Below, in pieces: positions 51,987-62,352 of a stretch of DNA of 64,000 nt. Origin of the DNA: Marinilongibacter aquaticus. GTDB lineage: Bacteria > Bacteroidota > Bacteroidia > Cytophagales > Spirosomataceae. A program made the position numbers and the translations under genes. The DNA is taken from the NCBI RefSeq assembly GCF_020149935.1, contig NZ_CP083757.1:2815501-2879500 (forward strand), read 5' to 3'. The notes beneath the pieces are model-generated. The model saw only the letters and a program-made list of their open reading frames with translations, made no database searches and was not told the origin of the DNA. Position 1 is the stretch's first letter, and every line of letters starts with the position of its first letter.

Positions 51987-53019
51987 GCAAATTCGGATAC
52001 CCGAATTTGGTCTTGCTTCTCAAGAAAAACTGAAAGGCAGTGCGGTGGCCTTGGTGGGCTGTGGCGGATTGGGGGCACCCATTTTGCAGTACCTCGTGGC
52101 CGCGGGTGTAGGTACAATCGGCTTGATAGACGACGATGAAGTGAGCCTTTCGAATTTGCAAAGACAGGTTATTTTCAAGCAAGAAGATGTAGGAAAAAAT
52201 AAGCTTGAACTTGCTGCGGAATACGCGAGTGCTTTGAACGAAAATGTGAATATTAGGAAATATTCCGTGCGATTGTCTTCAGAAAATGCCTTGGGTATAT
52301 TCGAGCCTTATGATTTGATCATCGACGGGTCGGATAATTTTCCCACACGCTATTTGGTGAACGATGCCTGTGAAATATTGGGAAAAGCCTTTGTTTCGGG
52401 AGCAATTTATCGTTTTGAGGGGCAAGTGTCGCTTTTTAATCATCGGAACGGCCCTACTTACAGAGATCTTTTCCCTTCCCCGCCCTCTGAAGAAATGGCT
52501 CCGAATTGTGCTACCGCCGGAGTGATCGGTGTCGTGGCTGGAATTGTAGGGACATTGATGGCGAATGAATCCATAAAGTTTTTGATTGGTTTGGGTGATA
52601 ATCTTTCTGGAAAGCTGCTTTTGGTTGATACCATGGGAGTGAATTTTAGAAAGATATCCATTCGTGCATTGGAAAATCGCCCTCGAATTACAGAACTGAT
52701 TGATTATGAATTGTTTTGTTCAGGAGTTAAAAGTGGTCCGGAGGAAATAGAATATCAAGACTTTTTAATCCTGAAAGAGAGTTTTCAATTGATTGATGTA
52801 CGCGAGCCTGAAGAGTTTGAACTGCAAAACATTGGAGGTTATTTGATTCCTCTTGGCGAGCTTGAATCAAGGGTGAATGAAATAAGCAGAGAGGGATTGG
52901 TGGTGTTGCATTGTCAGTCCGGACAGCGTTCGGCTAGGGCCATTCGCATGCTACAGGAAAAGTTTGGCTTTGAGAATCTGGTCAATTTGAAAGGCGGGCT
53001 CAATGCTGCTCGTCCATGA
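51949..53019 (+). CDS. moeB: MoeB/ThiF-like E1 adenylyltransferase with C-terminal rhodanese domain
   Basis: Protein of 356 residues. The N-terminal Rossmann adenylyltransferase shows VGCGGLGAPILQYLVAAGVGTIGLIDDDEVSLSNLQRQV and DGSDNFPTRYLVND. NCATAGVIGVVAGIVGTLMANESIKFL corresponds to the second half. The C-terminal 80 residues are a rhodanese domain with active cysteine HCQSGQRS. It would activate a small sulfur carrier (MoaD or ThiS). The segment YRDLFP stands where zinc-bearing members have CYRCLFP, so the first zinc CxxC pair is missing. Starts inside the epimerase gene, overlap 38 bp. Confidence 0.88.
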   Translation: MTLTTKEKLRYDRQIRIPEFGLASQEKLKGSAVALVGCGGLGAPILQYLVAAGVGTIGLIDDDEVSLSNLQRQVIFKQEDVGKNKLELAAEYASALNENVNIRKYSVRLSSENALGIFEPYDLIIDGSDNFPTRYLVNDACEILGKAFVSGAIYRFEGQVSLFNHRNGPTYRDLFPSPPSEEMAPNCATAGVIGVVAGIVGTLMANESIKFLIGLGDNLSGKLLLVDTMGVNFRKISIRALENRPRITELIDYELFCSGVKSGPEEIEYQDFLILKESFQLIDVREPEEFELQNIGGYLIPLGELESRVNEISREGLVVLHCQSGQRSARAIRMLQEKFGFENLVNLKGGLNAARP

Positions 53020-53413
53020 ATTCTTGAAGGATAATTGTTGCGGCCACTTTGTCGATGTTCCCCTTTTTCCGTCGGTCTTTTTTCTTTACTCCACTGGCAA
53101 TCATACTTTGCACGGCCATTTTCGACGTATAGCGTTCGTCTACATAATGGATGGGTTTCCCAGGGAATTTCTTTTTCAATTCTTCCGCAAAGCTATGCAC
53201 CAAAGGGCTGGCATGCGTTTCGCTTCCGTCGAGGCTCAGTGGTTTGCCCAAAACAAAGGCTTCTACGTCCTCTTTTTCGCAATAGTTTTTCAGGTAGTCC
53301 AAAAGGTTTTTGGTCTCCACGGTTTCTAAGGCAGAGGCAATGATCTGCAAGGGGTCGGTTACGGCCAACCCTGTGCGTTTTCCTCCATAGTCAATTGCCA
53401 TTATGCGTGCCAT
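53000..53413 (-). CDS. ruvX: Holliday junction resolvase RuvX (YqgF)
   Basis: About 137 residues from ATG 53413; an upstream TTG is less likely. Motifs: MAIDYGGKRTGLAVTD (first acidic residue), VLGKPLSLDGSE and IHYVDERYTS (second acidic pair). It is an RNase H-fold enzyme needed in pre-16S rRNA maturation and DNA repair. Its 3' end overlaps that of the moeB-like gene by 20 bp. Confidence 0.93.
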   Translation of the reverse strand: MARIMAIDYGGKRTGLAVTDPLQIIASALETVETKNLLDYLKNYCEKEDVEAFVLGKPLSLDGSETHASPLVHSFAEELKKKFPGKPIHYVDERYTSKMAVQSMIASGVKKKDRRKKGNIDKVAATIILQEFMDEQH

Positions 53414-53434
53414 AATTTTTAGGCCCAAATGCGA

Positions 53435-53854
53435 TTAAAAACGCTCGAATTCAGAGAAGAAAAAGGCCGCTTCGATTTGGGCATTCTCATCAGAATCGGA
53501 ACCGTGAATGGCGTTTTCGCCCACAGAAGTGGCGAACAGCTTACGAATTGTGCCTTCGTCTGCTTTTGCAGGATCGGTTGCTCCGATCAAAGTTCTGAAA
53601 TCGGCCACGGCATTCTCTTTTTCCAAAATCATAGGCACGATTGGTCCTGAAGACATAAAGCCACAGAGTTCTTCGTAGAATGGACGGTCTTTGTGCACTT
53701 CGTAGAATTTTCCGGCCAAAGCCGAGCTAAGCTGGGTTTTCTTCAGAGATATTACCTTAAAGCCGGCATCCTCGATAATTTGGATAATTGCTCCTGTGTG
53801 GTTTTCGGCCACGGCACGTGGCTTTATCATCGTGAAAGTCCTGTTTCCAGTCAT
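53435..53854 (-). CDS. ndk: Nucleoside diphosphate kinase
   Basis: Protein of 139 residues from ATG 53854, the usual length. Motifs: [53 protein letters not shown] and the catalytic histidine in [20 protein letters not shown]. It balances NTP pools. It ends 21 bp before the ruvX start on the same strand, so both may form one transcript. Confidence 0.97.
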   Translation of the reverse strand: MTGNRTFTMIKPRAVAENHTGAIIQIIEDAGFKVISLKKTQLSSALAGKFYEVHKDRPFYEELCGFMSSGPIVPMILEKENAVADFRTLIGATDPAKADEGTIRKLFATSVGENAIHGSDSDENAQIEAAFFFSEFERF

Positions 53855-53875
53855 AGTTTTGGTTATTAGAGTCAG

Positions 53876-53904
53876 CAAATGTAGGCCTTTTCGCCGAATT
53901 CAAA
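53876..53904 (-). promoter_or_regulatory. Promoter of ndk
   Basis: On the minus strand TTTG (53904-53901), 17 nt, then TACATTTG (53883-53876), within the 96-bp divergent gap to nrnA. Confidence 0.6.
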
Positions 53905-53924
53905 ATTATATGAATAAGGCTTTG

Positions 53925-53932
53925 TACCTTTG
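53925..53932 (+). promoter_or_regulatory. Putative promoter of nrnA
   Basis: TACCTTTG matches TAnnTTTG, 19 bp before ATG 53951; no good -33 TTTG. The very short leader suggests a nearly leaderless mRNA. Confidence 0.45.
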
Positions 53933-53950
53933 CCACCAATTTAGAAAAAA

Positions 53951-55000
53951 ATGAACCAATTTTTCACTCAGGAACCAAAACAAAAGCAAGAATTCCTAAG
54001 CTTTTTGTCAGAACCCAGAAGGATCGTACTGACTTCTCATCAAAACCCGGACGGCGATGCCTTTGGCTCAATCTTTAGTCTATATGCACTTTTAAAGGGC
54101 ATGGGGCACCAAGTGCATGCGATCAGCCCGACAGGGCACGCCAGTTTCTTGGCTTGGCTGCCGGGAGTGGAAGAAGTGGTCAATTTTGAAGATGATTTGG
54201 ATCGTCCAAGAGCGGTGCGAATTGCCAATGAGGCCGAAATGATTTTTTGCCTCGATTTTTCGGCATTGAATAGGGTGAAGGATTTTGCAGAAACATTGGC
54301 CAAAGCCTCTGCAAAGAAAGTGTTAGTCGATCATCATCAAGAGCCAGAAGGCTTCGCAGATTATATATTTTGGGAAGAATCGGCCTCGTCTACTTGCGAG
54401 TTGATTTACCGCATGATTGTGGATTTGGGCTGGCAAGAAAATATAGACAAAGATGTAGCCACATGCCTTTATACAGGCATTTTGACCGATACAGGTTCTT
54501 TCAAATTTGAAAGTACCACGCGAGAAACGCACTGCATAGCGGGCGAGCTGATTGAAAAGGGAATCCGTCCGGACATGATCAATCGTAAGCTTTTCGATCA
54601 AAACAGCCTTAGCCGCACACGGTTTTTGGGTTATGCACTTTCCGAGAAGCTTACCGTTTTGGAAGAATATGGCTTGGCCTATTTTGTGTTTTCGAAATCG
54701 GAGCTTGATCGTTTCGCCATTCAAAAAGGGGATACAGAAGGCATTGTGAATTATGGCCTTTCTGTGGCTGGAATTGGCGTTTCGGTAATATTCATTGAAA
54801 AGGAAGACGGCATTCGCATGTCGTTCCGTTCGGTAGACGACTTCTCCGTTTCGGCCTTTGCCCGTGAGCACTTCAACGGCGGAGGGCACAAAAATGCGGC
54901 GGGCGGCCGCTCCTCGGATTCTCTTGAAGCAACGGTAAAACGCTTTTTGGAAATCATCCCGCAGTACAAATCAGAAATGAAAGCAGTTTCGAACAAATAA
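53951..55000 (+). CDS. nrnA: DHH-family oligoribonuclease/pAp phosphatase NrnA
   Basis: Protein of 349 residues. The DHH domain has LTSHQNPDGDAFGS and VDHHQEPEGF, with CLYTGILTDTGSFKFE; the DHHA1 domain ends in FNGGGHKNAAGGR. The enzyme degrades short RNAs and pAp. First gene of a series with two FKBP lipoproteins; in Bacteroidota this gene commonly precedes the gliding-associated isomerase. Confidence 0.95.
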   Translation: MNQFFTQEPKQKQEFLSFLSEPRRIVLTSHQNPDGDAFGSIFSLYALLKGMGHQVHAISPTGHASFLAWLPGVEEVVNFEDDLDRPRAVRIANEAEMIFCLDFSALNRVKDFAETLAKASAKKVLVDHHQEPEGFADYIFWEESASSTCELIYRMIVDLGWQENIDKDVATCLYTGILTDTGSFKFESTTRETHCIAGELIEKGIRPDMINRKLFDQNSLSRTRFLGYALSEKLTVLEEYGLAYFVFSKSELDRFAIQKGDTEGIVNYGLSVAGIGVSVIFIEKEDGIRMSFRSVDDFSVSAFAREHFNGGGHKNAAGGRSSDSLEATVKRFLEIIPQYKSEMKAVSNK

Positions 55001-55029
55001 TCAAATTAGAATTTAATAGAACGTAAATA

Positions 55030-55866
55030 ATGAAAAAAGGAAGTATGTTTTTGGCCGTCGCAATGGCCGTTGTAGCCACTTCGTGCAGTCAATTTAAAGT
55101 GACCGAAACGGAAGAAGGTGACCGAATTCAGTATTTGGCCAAAGGAGAGGGCGATAAAACGCCTGAAGTGGGCGATATGCTTAAATTCAACTTGAGAATT
55201 AGCTCAGAGCAAGATTCTGTTTTTACCGATACTTGGGAAGCCGGCCGTCCAATCGAAATTCCGATGCAGCCCCCAACCTTTACTCCGTCTTTCGAAAGTG
55301 CTTTGATGCATTTGCATGAAGGAGACAGTGCGGTTGTTTTTGTTTCGGCCGACACGCTTTTCACGCGTATTCATCAGCCTTTGCCTCCAGGGGTGTCTGT
55401 GGGTTCAGACTTGAAGTTCTTGGTTTCTTTGTTGTCCATTGAAACAAAAGAAGAGCACGCGGCAGCTTTGGAAGAGAAAAGCAAAGGAGAAGACAAGGTC
55501 ATTGCCGACTTCGTGGGCGAAAGTCTTAAAGGTGCTGAAAAATTTGAGAGCGGAATCTACGTTTTGAAAGAAAAAAGTGGAAGCGGGGCAACGGTAGCTA
55601 AGGGTGATACCGTAACAGTTAATTATGTAGGTAAATTTTTCGACGGAAACATCTTTGATCAAAACGAAGGTGCGTCTTTCCCTGTAGGCTTGGGCTATGT
55701 GATTCCAGGTTGGGAAGAGGCTCTCATGAGCATGAAGAAAGGAGAGAAGTCTACTTTCGTGATTCCTTCGAAACTTGCATACGGTGAAAGAGGAGCAGGC
55801 AATGCGATTCCTCCATTCACACCACTTGTTTTCGAAATTGAATTGTTGAAAATTAATAAAAAGTGA
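55030..55866 (+). CDS. FKBP-type peptidyl-prolyl isomerase lipoprotein
   Basis: Protein of 278 residues with a lipoprotein signal ending VATSC. The C-terminal 100 residues are a complete FKBP domain (GDTVTVNYVGKFFDGNIFDQNE ... VGLGYVIPGWEEALMSMKKGEKSTFVIPSKLAYGERGAGNAIPPFTPLVFEIELL). The N-terminal half contains a degenerate FKBP-like segment (VGDMLKFNLRISSEQDSVF). It helps fold exported envelope proteins. The next gene begins within its stop codon (TGATG). Confidence 0.93.
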   Translation: MKKGSMFLAVAMAVVATSCSQFKVTETEEGDRIQYLAKGEGDKTPEVGDMLKFNLRISSEQDSVFTDTWEAGRPIEIPMQPPTFTPSFESALMHLHEGDSAVVFVSADTLFTRIHQPLPPGVSVGSDLKFLVSLLSIETKEEHAAALEEKSKGEDKVIADFVGESLKGAEKFESGIYVLKEKSGSGATVAKGDTVTVNYVGKFFDGNIFDQNEGASFPVGLGYVIPGWEEALMSMKKGEKSTFVIPSKLAYGERGAGNAIPPFTPLVFEIELLKINKK

Positions 55867-56738
55867 TGAAACTGTTAAGATTGAGTTTGGCTCTTTTGCT
55901 AGTGCCGTTTTTGTTTTCCTGTTCCAATAAGTTTATTGAGAACGAGAGCGACAAGTATTTAAAGCAAAACATTGAGGAGATTCGTGCGTATGTAGAGGCA
56001 AACAACATCGACGTGGACGAAGAGGCCTCGGGTGTGTTTTGGAAAAAACTGGTGGAAGACACTACCGCAGCGGTGCCTCAAAGTGGAGATTTCATGCATT
56101 TGGCCTATCGTATCTCGAACCTGAGAGGAGGCGAGTTGATCAATAAAGTAGCAGACGATTCGGTGTTTTATTCTACGAATGTCAATGTGTTTGCGGGCTT
56201 TATTGCCGCCTTGGGTACATTGAGAGAAGGAGAAAAGGGCATTTTCTACCTGCCCTCTCCGTATGCTTATGCCGACGCTCCGCCTGAAGATTTCGATCTG
56301 ATGAAATGGGAGCCGATTGAGCTGGAGTTGGAGTTGATCAAAATCTACGACGAAGCAGGGATGATCGACATCTACATTCAACAGCAAGGCTACACAGATG
56401 TGGAGACTACGGCCAAGGGTGTGCGTATTATACGCAATTTGCCAAGACCAGAAACTGACGACGTGGAAGTGGGCGATTTGGTGGCCTTGAGCTATACCGG
56501 CTATTTCTTGGATTCGGACAAAACGGAGTTTGATTCGGGGAAATTTTCACAGACTGTTGGCGGTGGCGGACTAATTGAAGGATTTGAAGAAGCCTTGAGC
56601 TATATGAGATACGGCGAAAAGGCAACGATCATTCTTCCTTCGGAATTGGCCTACGGCGAACAAGGCTCTGCGGGAGGTATTCCGCCCAATACGCCGATTG
56701 CATTCGATATCGAAATCTTAGAGCCAAATAGCAATTGA
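55866..56738 (+). CDS. FKBP-type isomerase lipoprotein (GldI-like)
   Basis: About 290 residues from ATG 55866 (a GTG at 55863 is in frame). Lipoprotein signal ends LFSC. The C-terminal FKBP domain is clear (VGDLVALSYTGYFLDSDKTEFDSG ... GLIEGFEEALSYMRYGEKATIILPSELAYGEQGSAGGIPPNTPIAFDIEIL), preceded by a weak FKBP-like half with LREGEKGIFYLPSPYAYADA. Tandem FKBP lipoproteins after nrnA resemble the gliding motility protein GldI context. With the T9SS cargo in this window this hints at a gliding/T9SS envelope, but the name is inference. Confidence 0.85.
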   Translation: MKLLRLSLALLLVPFLFSCSNKFIENESDKYLKQNIEEIRAYVEANNIDVDEEASGVFWKKLVEDTTAAVPQSGDFMHLAYRISNLRGGELINKVADDSVFYSTNVNVFAGFIAALGTLREGEKGIFYLPSPYAYADAPPEDFDLMKWEPIELELELIKIYDEAGMIDIYIQQQGYTDVETTAKGVRIIRNLPRPETDDVEVGDLVALSYTGYFLDSDKTEFDSGKFSQTVGGGGLIEGFEEALSYMRYGEKATIILPSELAYGEQGSAGGIPPNTPIAFDIEILEPNSN

Positions 56739-56763
56739 GTTTTACAGAAATTGTATTTTGAGA

Positions 56764-56795
56764 AGAGAGAGCCTGCAAGCTCTCTCTTTCTTTTT
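56764..56795 (+). terminator. Terminator of the nrnA-FKBP operon
   Basis: Perfect 9-bp stem AGAGAGAGC/GCTCTCTCT, 6-nt loop, then a T-rich run, 25 bp after the last stop. The remaining 250 bp before the DksA-like gene are A/T-rich and hold no gene. Confidence 0.85.
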
Positions 56796-56996
56796 ATTGC
56801 CGAATAATAATATTTAATATCAATATAACACAATGCTTTTCCGTTCTGTAATTTACTCTTTTGTGCGTTTTAAGTTTTGATTAATCTTTTCCATTGCCAT
56901 TTAATAGTTTAATTAATTTGCTTTTTGGCGAATAATATTCCGCAAGTGCCTTTGAATTTATTTGATTTGTGCATTGTTTTTAGAGTGGCTACGCTC

Positions 56997-57004
56997 TATA
57001 TTTG
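56997..57004 (+). promoter_or_regulatory. Promoter of the DksA-like gene
   Basis: TATATTTG matches TAnnTTTG, 40 bp before ATG 57045, with ATTG about 20 nt upstream instead of TTTG. Confidence 0.5.
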
Positions 57005-57044
57005 CGGCCAATTACCGTTTTGATTACCCGTTAATAGAAAGAAA

Positions 57045-57431
57045 ATGGAATCGATGAAAGAAAAAACACGCTATTCGGAGGCCGAATTGGCTGAGTTTGA
57101 AGAAATCATCCTCAAAAAATTGAAAGCCACCAATAACGAAATTGAGTTTATCAGGAATACATTGAGCCGCAAGGACGACAACGGCACAGACAATACGGCC
57201 TTGGGTAGCAAGACATTGGAAGATGGGGCGGATATGCGAGAAAAGGAACGTTTGAACCAATCGGCTAGCCGTTTGTCTAAATTTGCATCGCAACTTGAAG
57301 CGGCTTTGATTCGCATCAAAAATGGAACCTACGGAGTGTGCAAAGATACAGGCAAGTTGATACCAGCAGAAAGGCTGAGGGCCGTGCCGCATACGCAACA
57401 AACCATTGAGGCGAAATTGGCAGCTCAGTAA
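57045..57431 (+). CDS. TraR/DksA-family protein with degenerate zinc finger
   Basis: Protein of 128 residues. A helical coiled-coil N-terminal part (SEAELAEFEEIILKKLKATNNEIEFIRNTLSRK) and the C-terminal pattern GTYGVCKDTGKLIPAERLRAVPHTQQTIEAK follow DksA/TraR. Only one of the four zinc cysteines remains (YGVC); the others are replaced by Thr and Gln/Glu. This form is common in Bacteroidota and is thought to bind RNA polymerase without zinc. Followed by a terminator whose T-run touches the next ATG. Confidence 0.88.
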   Translation: MESMKEKTRYSEAELAEFEEIILKKLKATNNEIEFIRNTLSRKDDNGTDNTALGSKTLEDGADMREKERLNQSASRLSKFASQLEAALIRIKNGTYGVCKDTGKLIPAERLRAVPHTQQTIEAKLAAQ

Positions 57432-57459
57432 GATACGACACATATTTTAGTTATTTTGG

Positions 57460-57486
57460 CCACCGTTTCTCAAGCGGTGGTTTTTT
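57460..57486 (+). terminator. Terminator after the DksA-like gene
   Basis: Stem CCACCG/CGGTGG, 9-nt loop, run of six T ending exactly one base before the ATG at 57487. Confidence 0.75.
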
Positions 57487-58770
57487 ATGGCCTTTCGGTT
57501 AATATATCTTGTCTTGCTCATTGTGATGCAATTCTGCTATCACGATCGCCACGATTTTCCGCTTTTCATGGTGCTTTATGCCCTGCTTTTCGCCGCCTAT
57601 ATTGTGTTGGTTTGGAAAGGGCGTGCCTCGAAAGGAGATATGATTTGGTTGGCGTTGTATGCAAGTGTTTTCTTTTTTCAAGCTCCTGTGCTATCCGACG
57701 ACATCTACCGTTTCATTTGGGATGGGCAGCTTATTGTAAATGGCGAAAATCCTTATATTTTTCTTCCAAAATCACGCCCGGATCTCGACTTTGCGGGGGT
57801 ATTGGCAAAAATGAATTCGGCTCAGTATTTTAGTGTGTATCCCCCGCTCAATCAGCTTTGCTTTGCTTTGGCGGCTTTTATTGCGGGCACGGATGTTCGT
57901 ATCAATATATTCGTGCTTCGCATTATTCTTTTTCTGGCTTTCCTTCTGTCGGCCGCATTGCTTCGATTTTATTTGAAAGAGTCGGGCAAAGGATTTCAGC
58001 ACTTCGCTCTGTTTGCCTTCAATCCTCTTATGCTCATCGAATCCGTAGGCAATTTGCATTTTGAAATCGTGATGTTGGCCTTCTGCTTGGCCGCTTATGG
58101 TCTTTTTAAGTGGAAGGCGAATCGGTTTTGGGCGGCGGTCTTGCTCGCCTTTGCGATATCCATAAAGCTTCTACCTTTGATTTTTTTGCCTTTGATCTTG
58201 CGTCATTTGGGTTTCAAGAAAGGGGCGTATTTCGTAGCCCTTGTCTTTGGGGTTAATGTGCTCTTGTTTCTGCCCTTTGCCGATCGGGGCTTCCTCTTGC
58301 ATATTTTAAGTTCGATTCAGTTGTATTTTCAAACTTTCGAATTCAATGCGAGCCTTTATTATCTGTTTCGCGAAGCGGGCCATTTCCTTTTTGGGTTCAA
58401 TGTTATTTCCTTTTTGGGGCCTATTTTGGGCATCCTCAATTTGGCAGTAATTTTGATTTTATCGTGGCGAGTAGGCAAATTTGAAATGGCGGCGTTTTTT
58501 ATTCTGTGCAGTTATTTGTTGTTCAGTACTACGGTGCATCCTTGGTACCTTGTTCCTCTTTTGGGTTTGTCGGCATTTACCCGATTCCGTTTTCCTTTTG
58601 TATGGTCTTTTTTTATCACTTTCAGTTATGCTGCCTACCAAAGCGAGCCTGTGCATGAGCGTTTAAGCTTGGTTTTTTTAGAGTATTTGGTTGTGATTTC
58701 TTTCGCAATTTATGAAATTGTCAACTACCGAAAAGGAGGGGCTGAAAGTGGGGCAGAGGCAGGATTCTGA
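57487..58770 (+). CDS. Membrane glycosyltransferase (GT87/DUF2029-like)
   Basis: Protein of 427 residues with about eleven hydrophobic segments and the conserved first-loop motif SDDIYRFIWDGQLIVNGENPYIF (acidic DD, then R and WDG) typical of polyprenol-phosphate-sugar-using membrane glycosyltransferases. It likely transfers mannose or another sugar from a lipid carrier, possibly from the product of the enzyme at 10681-11418. The start is uncertain: ATG 57487 abuts the upstream terminator, and an ATG at 57526 (MQFCYHDRH) is an alternative. Confidence 0.75.
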   Translation: MAFRLIYLVLLIVMQFCYHDRHDFPLFMVLYALLFAAYIVLVWKGRASKGDMIWLALYASVFFFQAPVLSDDIYRFIWDGQLIVNGENPYIFLPKSRPDLDFAGVLAKMNSAQYFSVYPPLNQLCFALAAFIAGTDVRINIFVLRIILFLAFLLSAALLRFYLKESGKGFQHFALFAFNPLMLIESVGNLHFEIVMLAFCLAAYGLFKWKANRFWAAVLLAFAISIKLLPLIFLPLILRHLGFKKGAYFVALVFGVNVLLFLPFADRGFLLHILSSIQLYFQTFEFNASLYYLFREAGHFLFGFNVISFLGPILGILNLAVILILSWRVGKFEMAAFFILCSYLLFSTTVHPWYLVPLLGLSAFTRFRFPFVWSFFITFSYAAYQSEPVHERLSLVFLEYLVVISFAIYEIVNYRKGGAESGAEAGF

Positions 58771-58840
58771 TAATCCTACAATATTTGGAGACTTTTTTGA
58801 CCAAAAGTCTTTAAAAAATACAAAAAGCCTGTGCACATTG

Positions 58841-58871
58841 TTTGTTTTTATTTAACTACTTTCTATTTTTG
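58841..58871 (+). promoter_or_regulatory. Bacteroidota-type promoter of atpD
   Basis: TTTG at 58841-58844, exactly 19 nt, then TATTTTTG at 58864-58871: full consensus TTTG-N19-TAnnTTTG, 42 bp before ATG 58913. Confidence 0.85.
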
Positions 58872-58912
58872 CACTCCGAAAATCAAGACGATCGAAAATT
58901 AAAATCAGATAA

Positions 58913-60418
<1,506 letters not shown>

Positions 60419-60444
60419 TTTTCACAATTTTATAAGTTGTAAAG

Positions 60445-60702
60445 ATGATTTTAGAAATAATTACTCCTGATAAGAATGTTTTCAAAGGCGAAGTTTCGAT
60501 TGTGACGCTGCCCGGGAAAAATGGTGAATTTCAGGTTATGAAAGACCACGCTCCGCTGGTAAGTACCTTGGCGAAAGGCAATTTGACCTACGCAAATAAC
60601 GAAGGTTCAACCACGATCTTGGTCGACGGTGGAGTAATTGAAGTACAAGAAAATAAAGTGCTTGTCTTGGCCGAGGCGATTTTGGAAACAGCCGAAGCCT
60701 AA
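60445..60702 (+). CDS. atpC: F1F0 ATP synthase subunit epsilon
   Basis: Protein of 85 residues. LEIITPDKNVFKGEVSIVTLPGKNGEFQVMKDHAPLVSTL is the N-terminal beta sandwich; the C-terminal helical domain is absent, as in many Bacteroidota (E. coli has about 139 residues). It follows atpD by 26 bp and is followed by a terminator. Confidence 0.95.
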   Translation: MILEIITPDKNVFKGEVSIVTLPGKNGEFQVMKDHAPLVSTLAKGNLTYANNEGSTTILVDGGVIEVQENKVLVLAEAILETAEA

Positions 60703-60721
60703 TTGGCAAGAACACATTTTG

Positions 60722-60753
60722 AAAAGCTCCTTGGGAATACCAAGGAGCTTTTT
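60722..60753 (+). terminator. Terminator of atpDC
   Basis: Perfect 13-bp stem AAAAGCTCCTTGG/CCAAGGAGCTTTT with a 5-nt loop and T-run, 20 bp after the atpC stop. Confidence 0.9.
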
Positions 60754-60828
60754 CGTTTTTGGGGCTCAAAACAAAGAGGCAAACGAAAAATTAGGCAATT
60801 CGTCGGGATGATGAAGCTTTCTAATGCC

Positions 60829-60836
60829 TATGTTTG
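60829..60836 (+). promoter_or_regulatory. Putative promoter of the GH3-like gene
   Basis: TATGTTTG matches TAnnTTTG, 20 bp before ATG 60856; no clear -33 element. Confidence 0.45.
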
Positions 60837-60855
60837 TGTTAAAGAATAATGAAAT

Positions 60856-62352
60856 ATGGGTTTTAAATCTTTTTTGAGTAAACCTTTAGCGGCGTATGCG
60901 GCCAAAAAGCAGCACCAATGGATGGCCAATGGGCGAGCGGTGCAGGATAATTGGCGTGAAAAGCTGGTGCAGTCGGCTAAGCTTACGACTTTTGGGCAAG
61001 ATCATCATTTTCAGGATATCGGCAATTACGAAGATTTCAAGCAAGCTGTGGCGGTGAAAGATTATGAGGGGATAAAGCCATATGTACATCGCATTTTGGA
61101 AGGAGAGGAGAATGTACTCTGGAAAGGAAAGCCATTGTATTTTGCCAAAACCTCGGGTACAACCTCAGGAGTGAAGTACATTCCGATCACGCACGAATCC
61201 ATTCACAACCATATCGGCTCAGCGAAAAATGCCCTCTTGAACTATATTTTCGAAACGGGAAAATCTCGTTTTTTAGACAATAAGCTGATCTTTCTTTCGG
61301 GAAGTCCAGAGATGGAAAAGAAAGCGGGAATTCATTTTGGAAGGCTTTCGGGCATTTCCAATCATCATGTGCCAGCCTATCTAAGAACAAACCAATTGCC
61401 TAGCTACGAAACCAATTGCATAGAAGATTGGGAAGAAAAGTTGGAAAAGATAATTGATGAGACTTTGGGCGAGCCTATGGGGCTCATTTCGGGTATTCCG
61501 CCTTGGGTGCAAATGTATTTCGATCGTATTCAGGCCCGTACTGGAAAACAAATCAAAGACGTTTTTCCAGAATTTGAATTGTTCGTGTACGGCGGAGTGA
61601 ATTTCGAGCCTTATAAAGCAAAGCTGTTTGAGTCCATAGGAAAAAGTATAGACTCCATTGAGCTTTATCCGGCCTCGGAGGGCTTTTTTGCGTATCAAGA
61701 CAAATTCGATTCGGAAGGGCTTTTGCTTCTTTTGGACGAAGGGATTTTCTATGAATTCATTCCTGCAGAGGAGTATTTCGATGAAAAACCTACACGTTTG
61801 AAATTGGATGAGGTAGAGTTGGGCAAAAACTACGCCCTTGTGATCAACAGCAATGCGGGGCTTTGGGGCTATTCGATCGGCGATACCGTAAAGTTTGTTT
61901 CGCTCGACCCGTACCGTGTGATTGTGTCGGGAAGGATAAAGCACTTTATTTCGGCCTTTGGCGAGCATGTGATTGGTGAGGAGGTGGAGAAGGCCATGAA
62001 ATTTGCGTGCGAACGCCACCCTGAAGTGGAAGTCATTGAGTTTACGGTGGCTCCGATAGTGACCCCGAAAGAAGGTTTGCCTTATCACGAATGGCTTGTT
62101 GAGTTTGCTCGCGAGCCCCATGATTTGGAAGCTTTTGCAAAAGACCTCGACGACAAGATGGTGGAGTTGAACGTGTATTACGAAGACTTGATTGTGGGCA
62201 GTATCCTGAGGCCTTTGGTACTTGAGCCGCTCGAGCGGAATGCGTTTATCAATTACATGAAATCTGAAGGGAAATTGGGCGGGCAAAACAAGGTGCCTAG
62301 ATTGTCGAATGATAGAAAAATTGCCGACGCCTTGGCAAAAACTTCAAAATAA
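60856..62352 (+). CDS. GH3-family acyl-adenylate/amide synthetase-like protein
   Basis: Protein of 498 residues of the GH3 (auxin-responsive promoter) family, adenylate-forming enzymes known in plants to conjugate acids to amino acids. Motifs: FAKTSGTTSGVKYIPITHESI (ATP-binding), VYGGVNFEPYKAKLF, YPASEGFFAYQ and YALVINSNAGLWGYSIGDTVKF with VSGRIKHFISAFGEHVIGEEVE. The bacterial substrates are not known. It stands alone; 223 bp of unstructured sequence separate it from the convergent nitrilase. Confidence 0.9.
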   Translation: MGFKSFLSKPLAAYAAKKQHQWMANGRAVQDNWREKLVQSAKLTTFGQDHHFQDIGNYEDFKQAVAVKDYEGIKPYVHRILEGEENVLWKGKPLYFAKTSGTTSGVKYIPITHESIHNHIGSAKNALLNYIFETGKSRFLDNKLIFLSGSPEMEKKAGIHFGRLSGISNHHVPAYLRTNQLPSYETNCIEDWEEKLEKIIDETLGEPMGLISGIPPWVQMYFDRIQARTGKQIKDVFPEFELFVYGGVNFEPYKAKLFESIGKSIDSIELYPASEGFFAYQDKFDSEGLLLLLDEGIFYEFIPAEEYFDEKPTRLKLDEVELGKNYALVINSNAGLWGYSIGDTVKFVSLDPYRVIVSGRIKHFISAFGEHVIGEEVEKAMKFACERHPEVEVIEFTVAPIVTPKEGLPYHEWLVEFAREPHDLEAFAKDLDDKMVELNVYYEDLIVGSILRPLVLEPLERNAFINYMKSEGKLGGQNKVPRLSNDRKIADALAKTSK

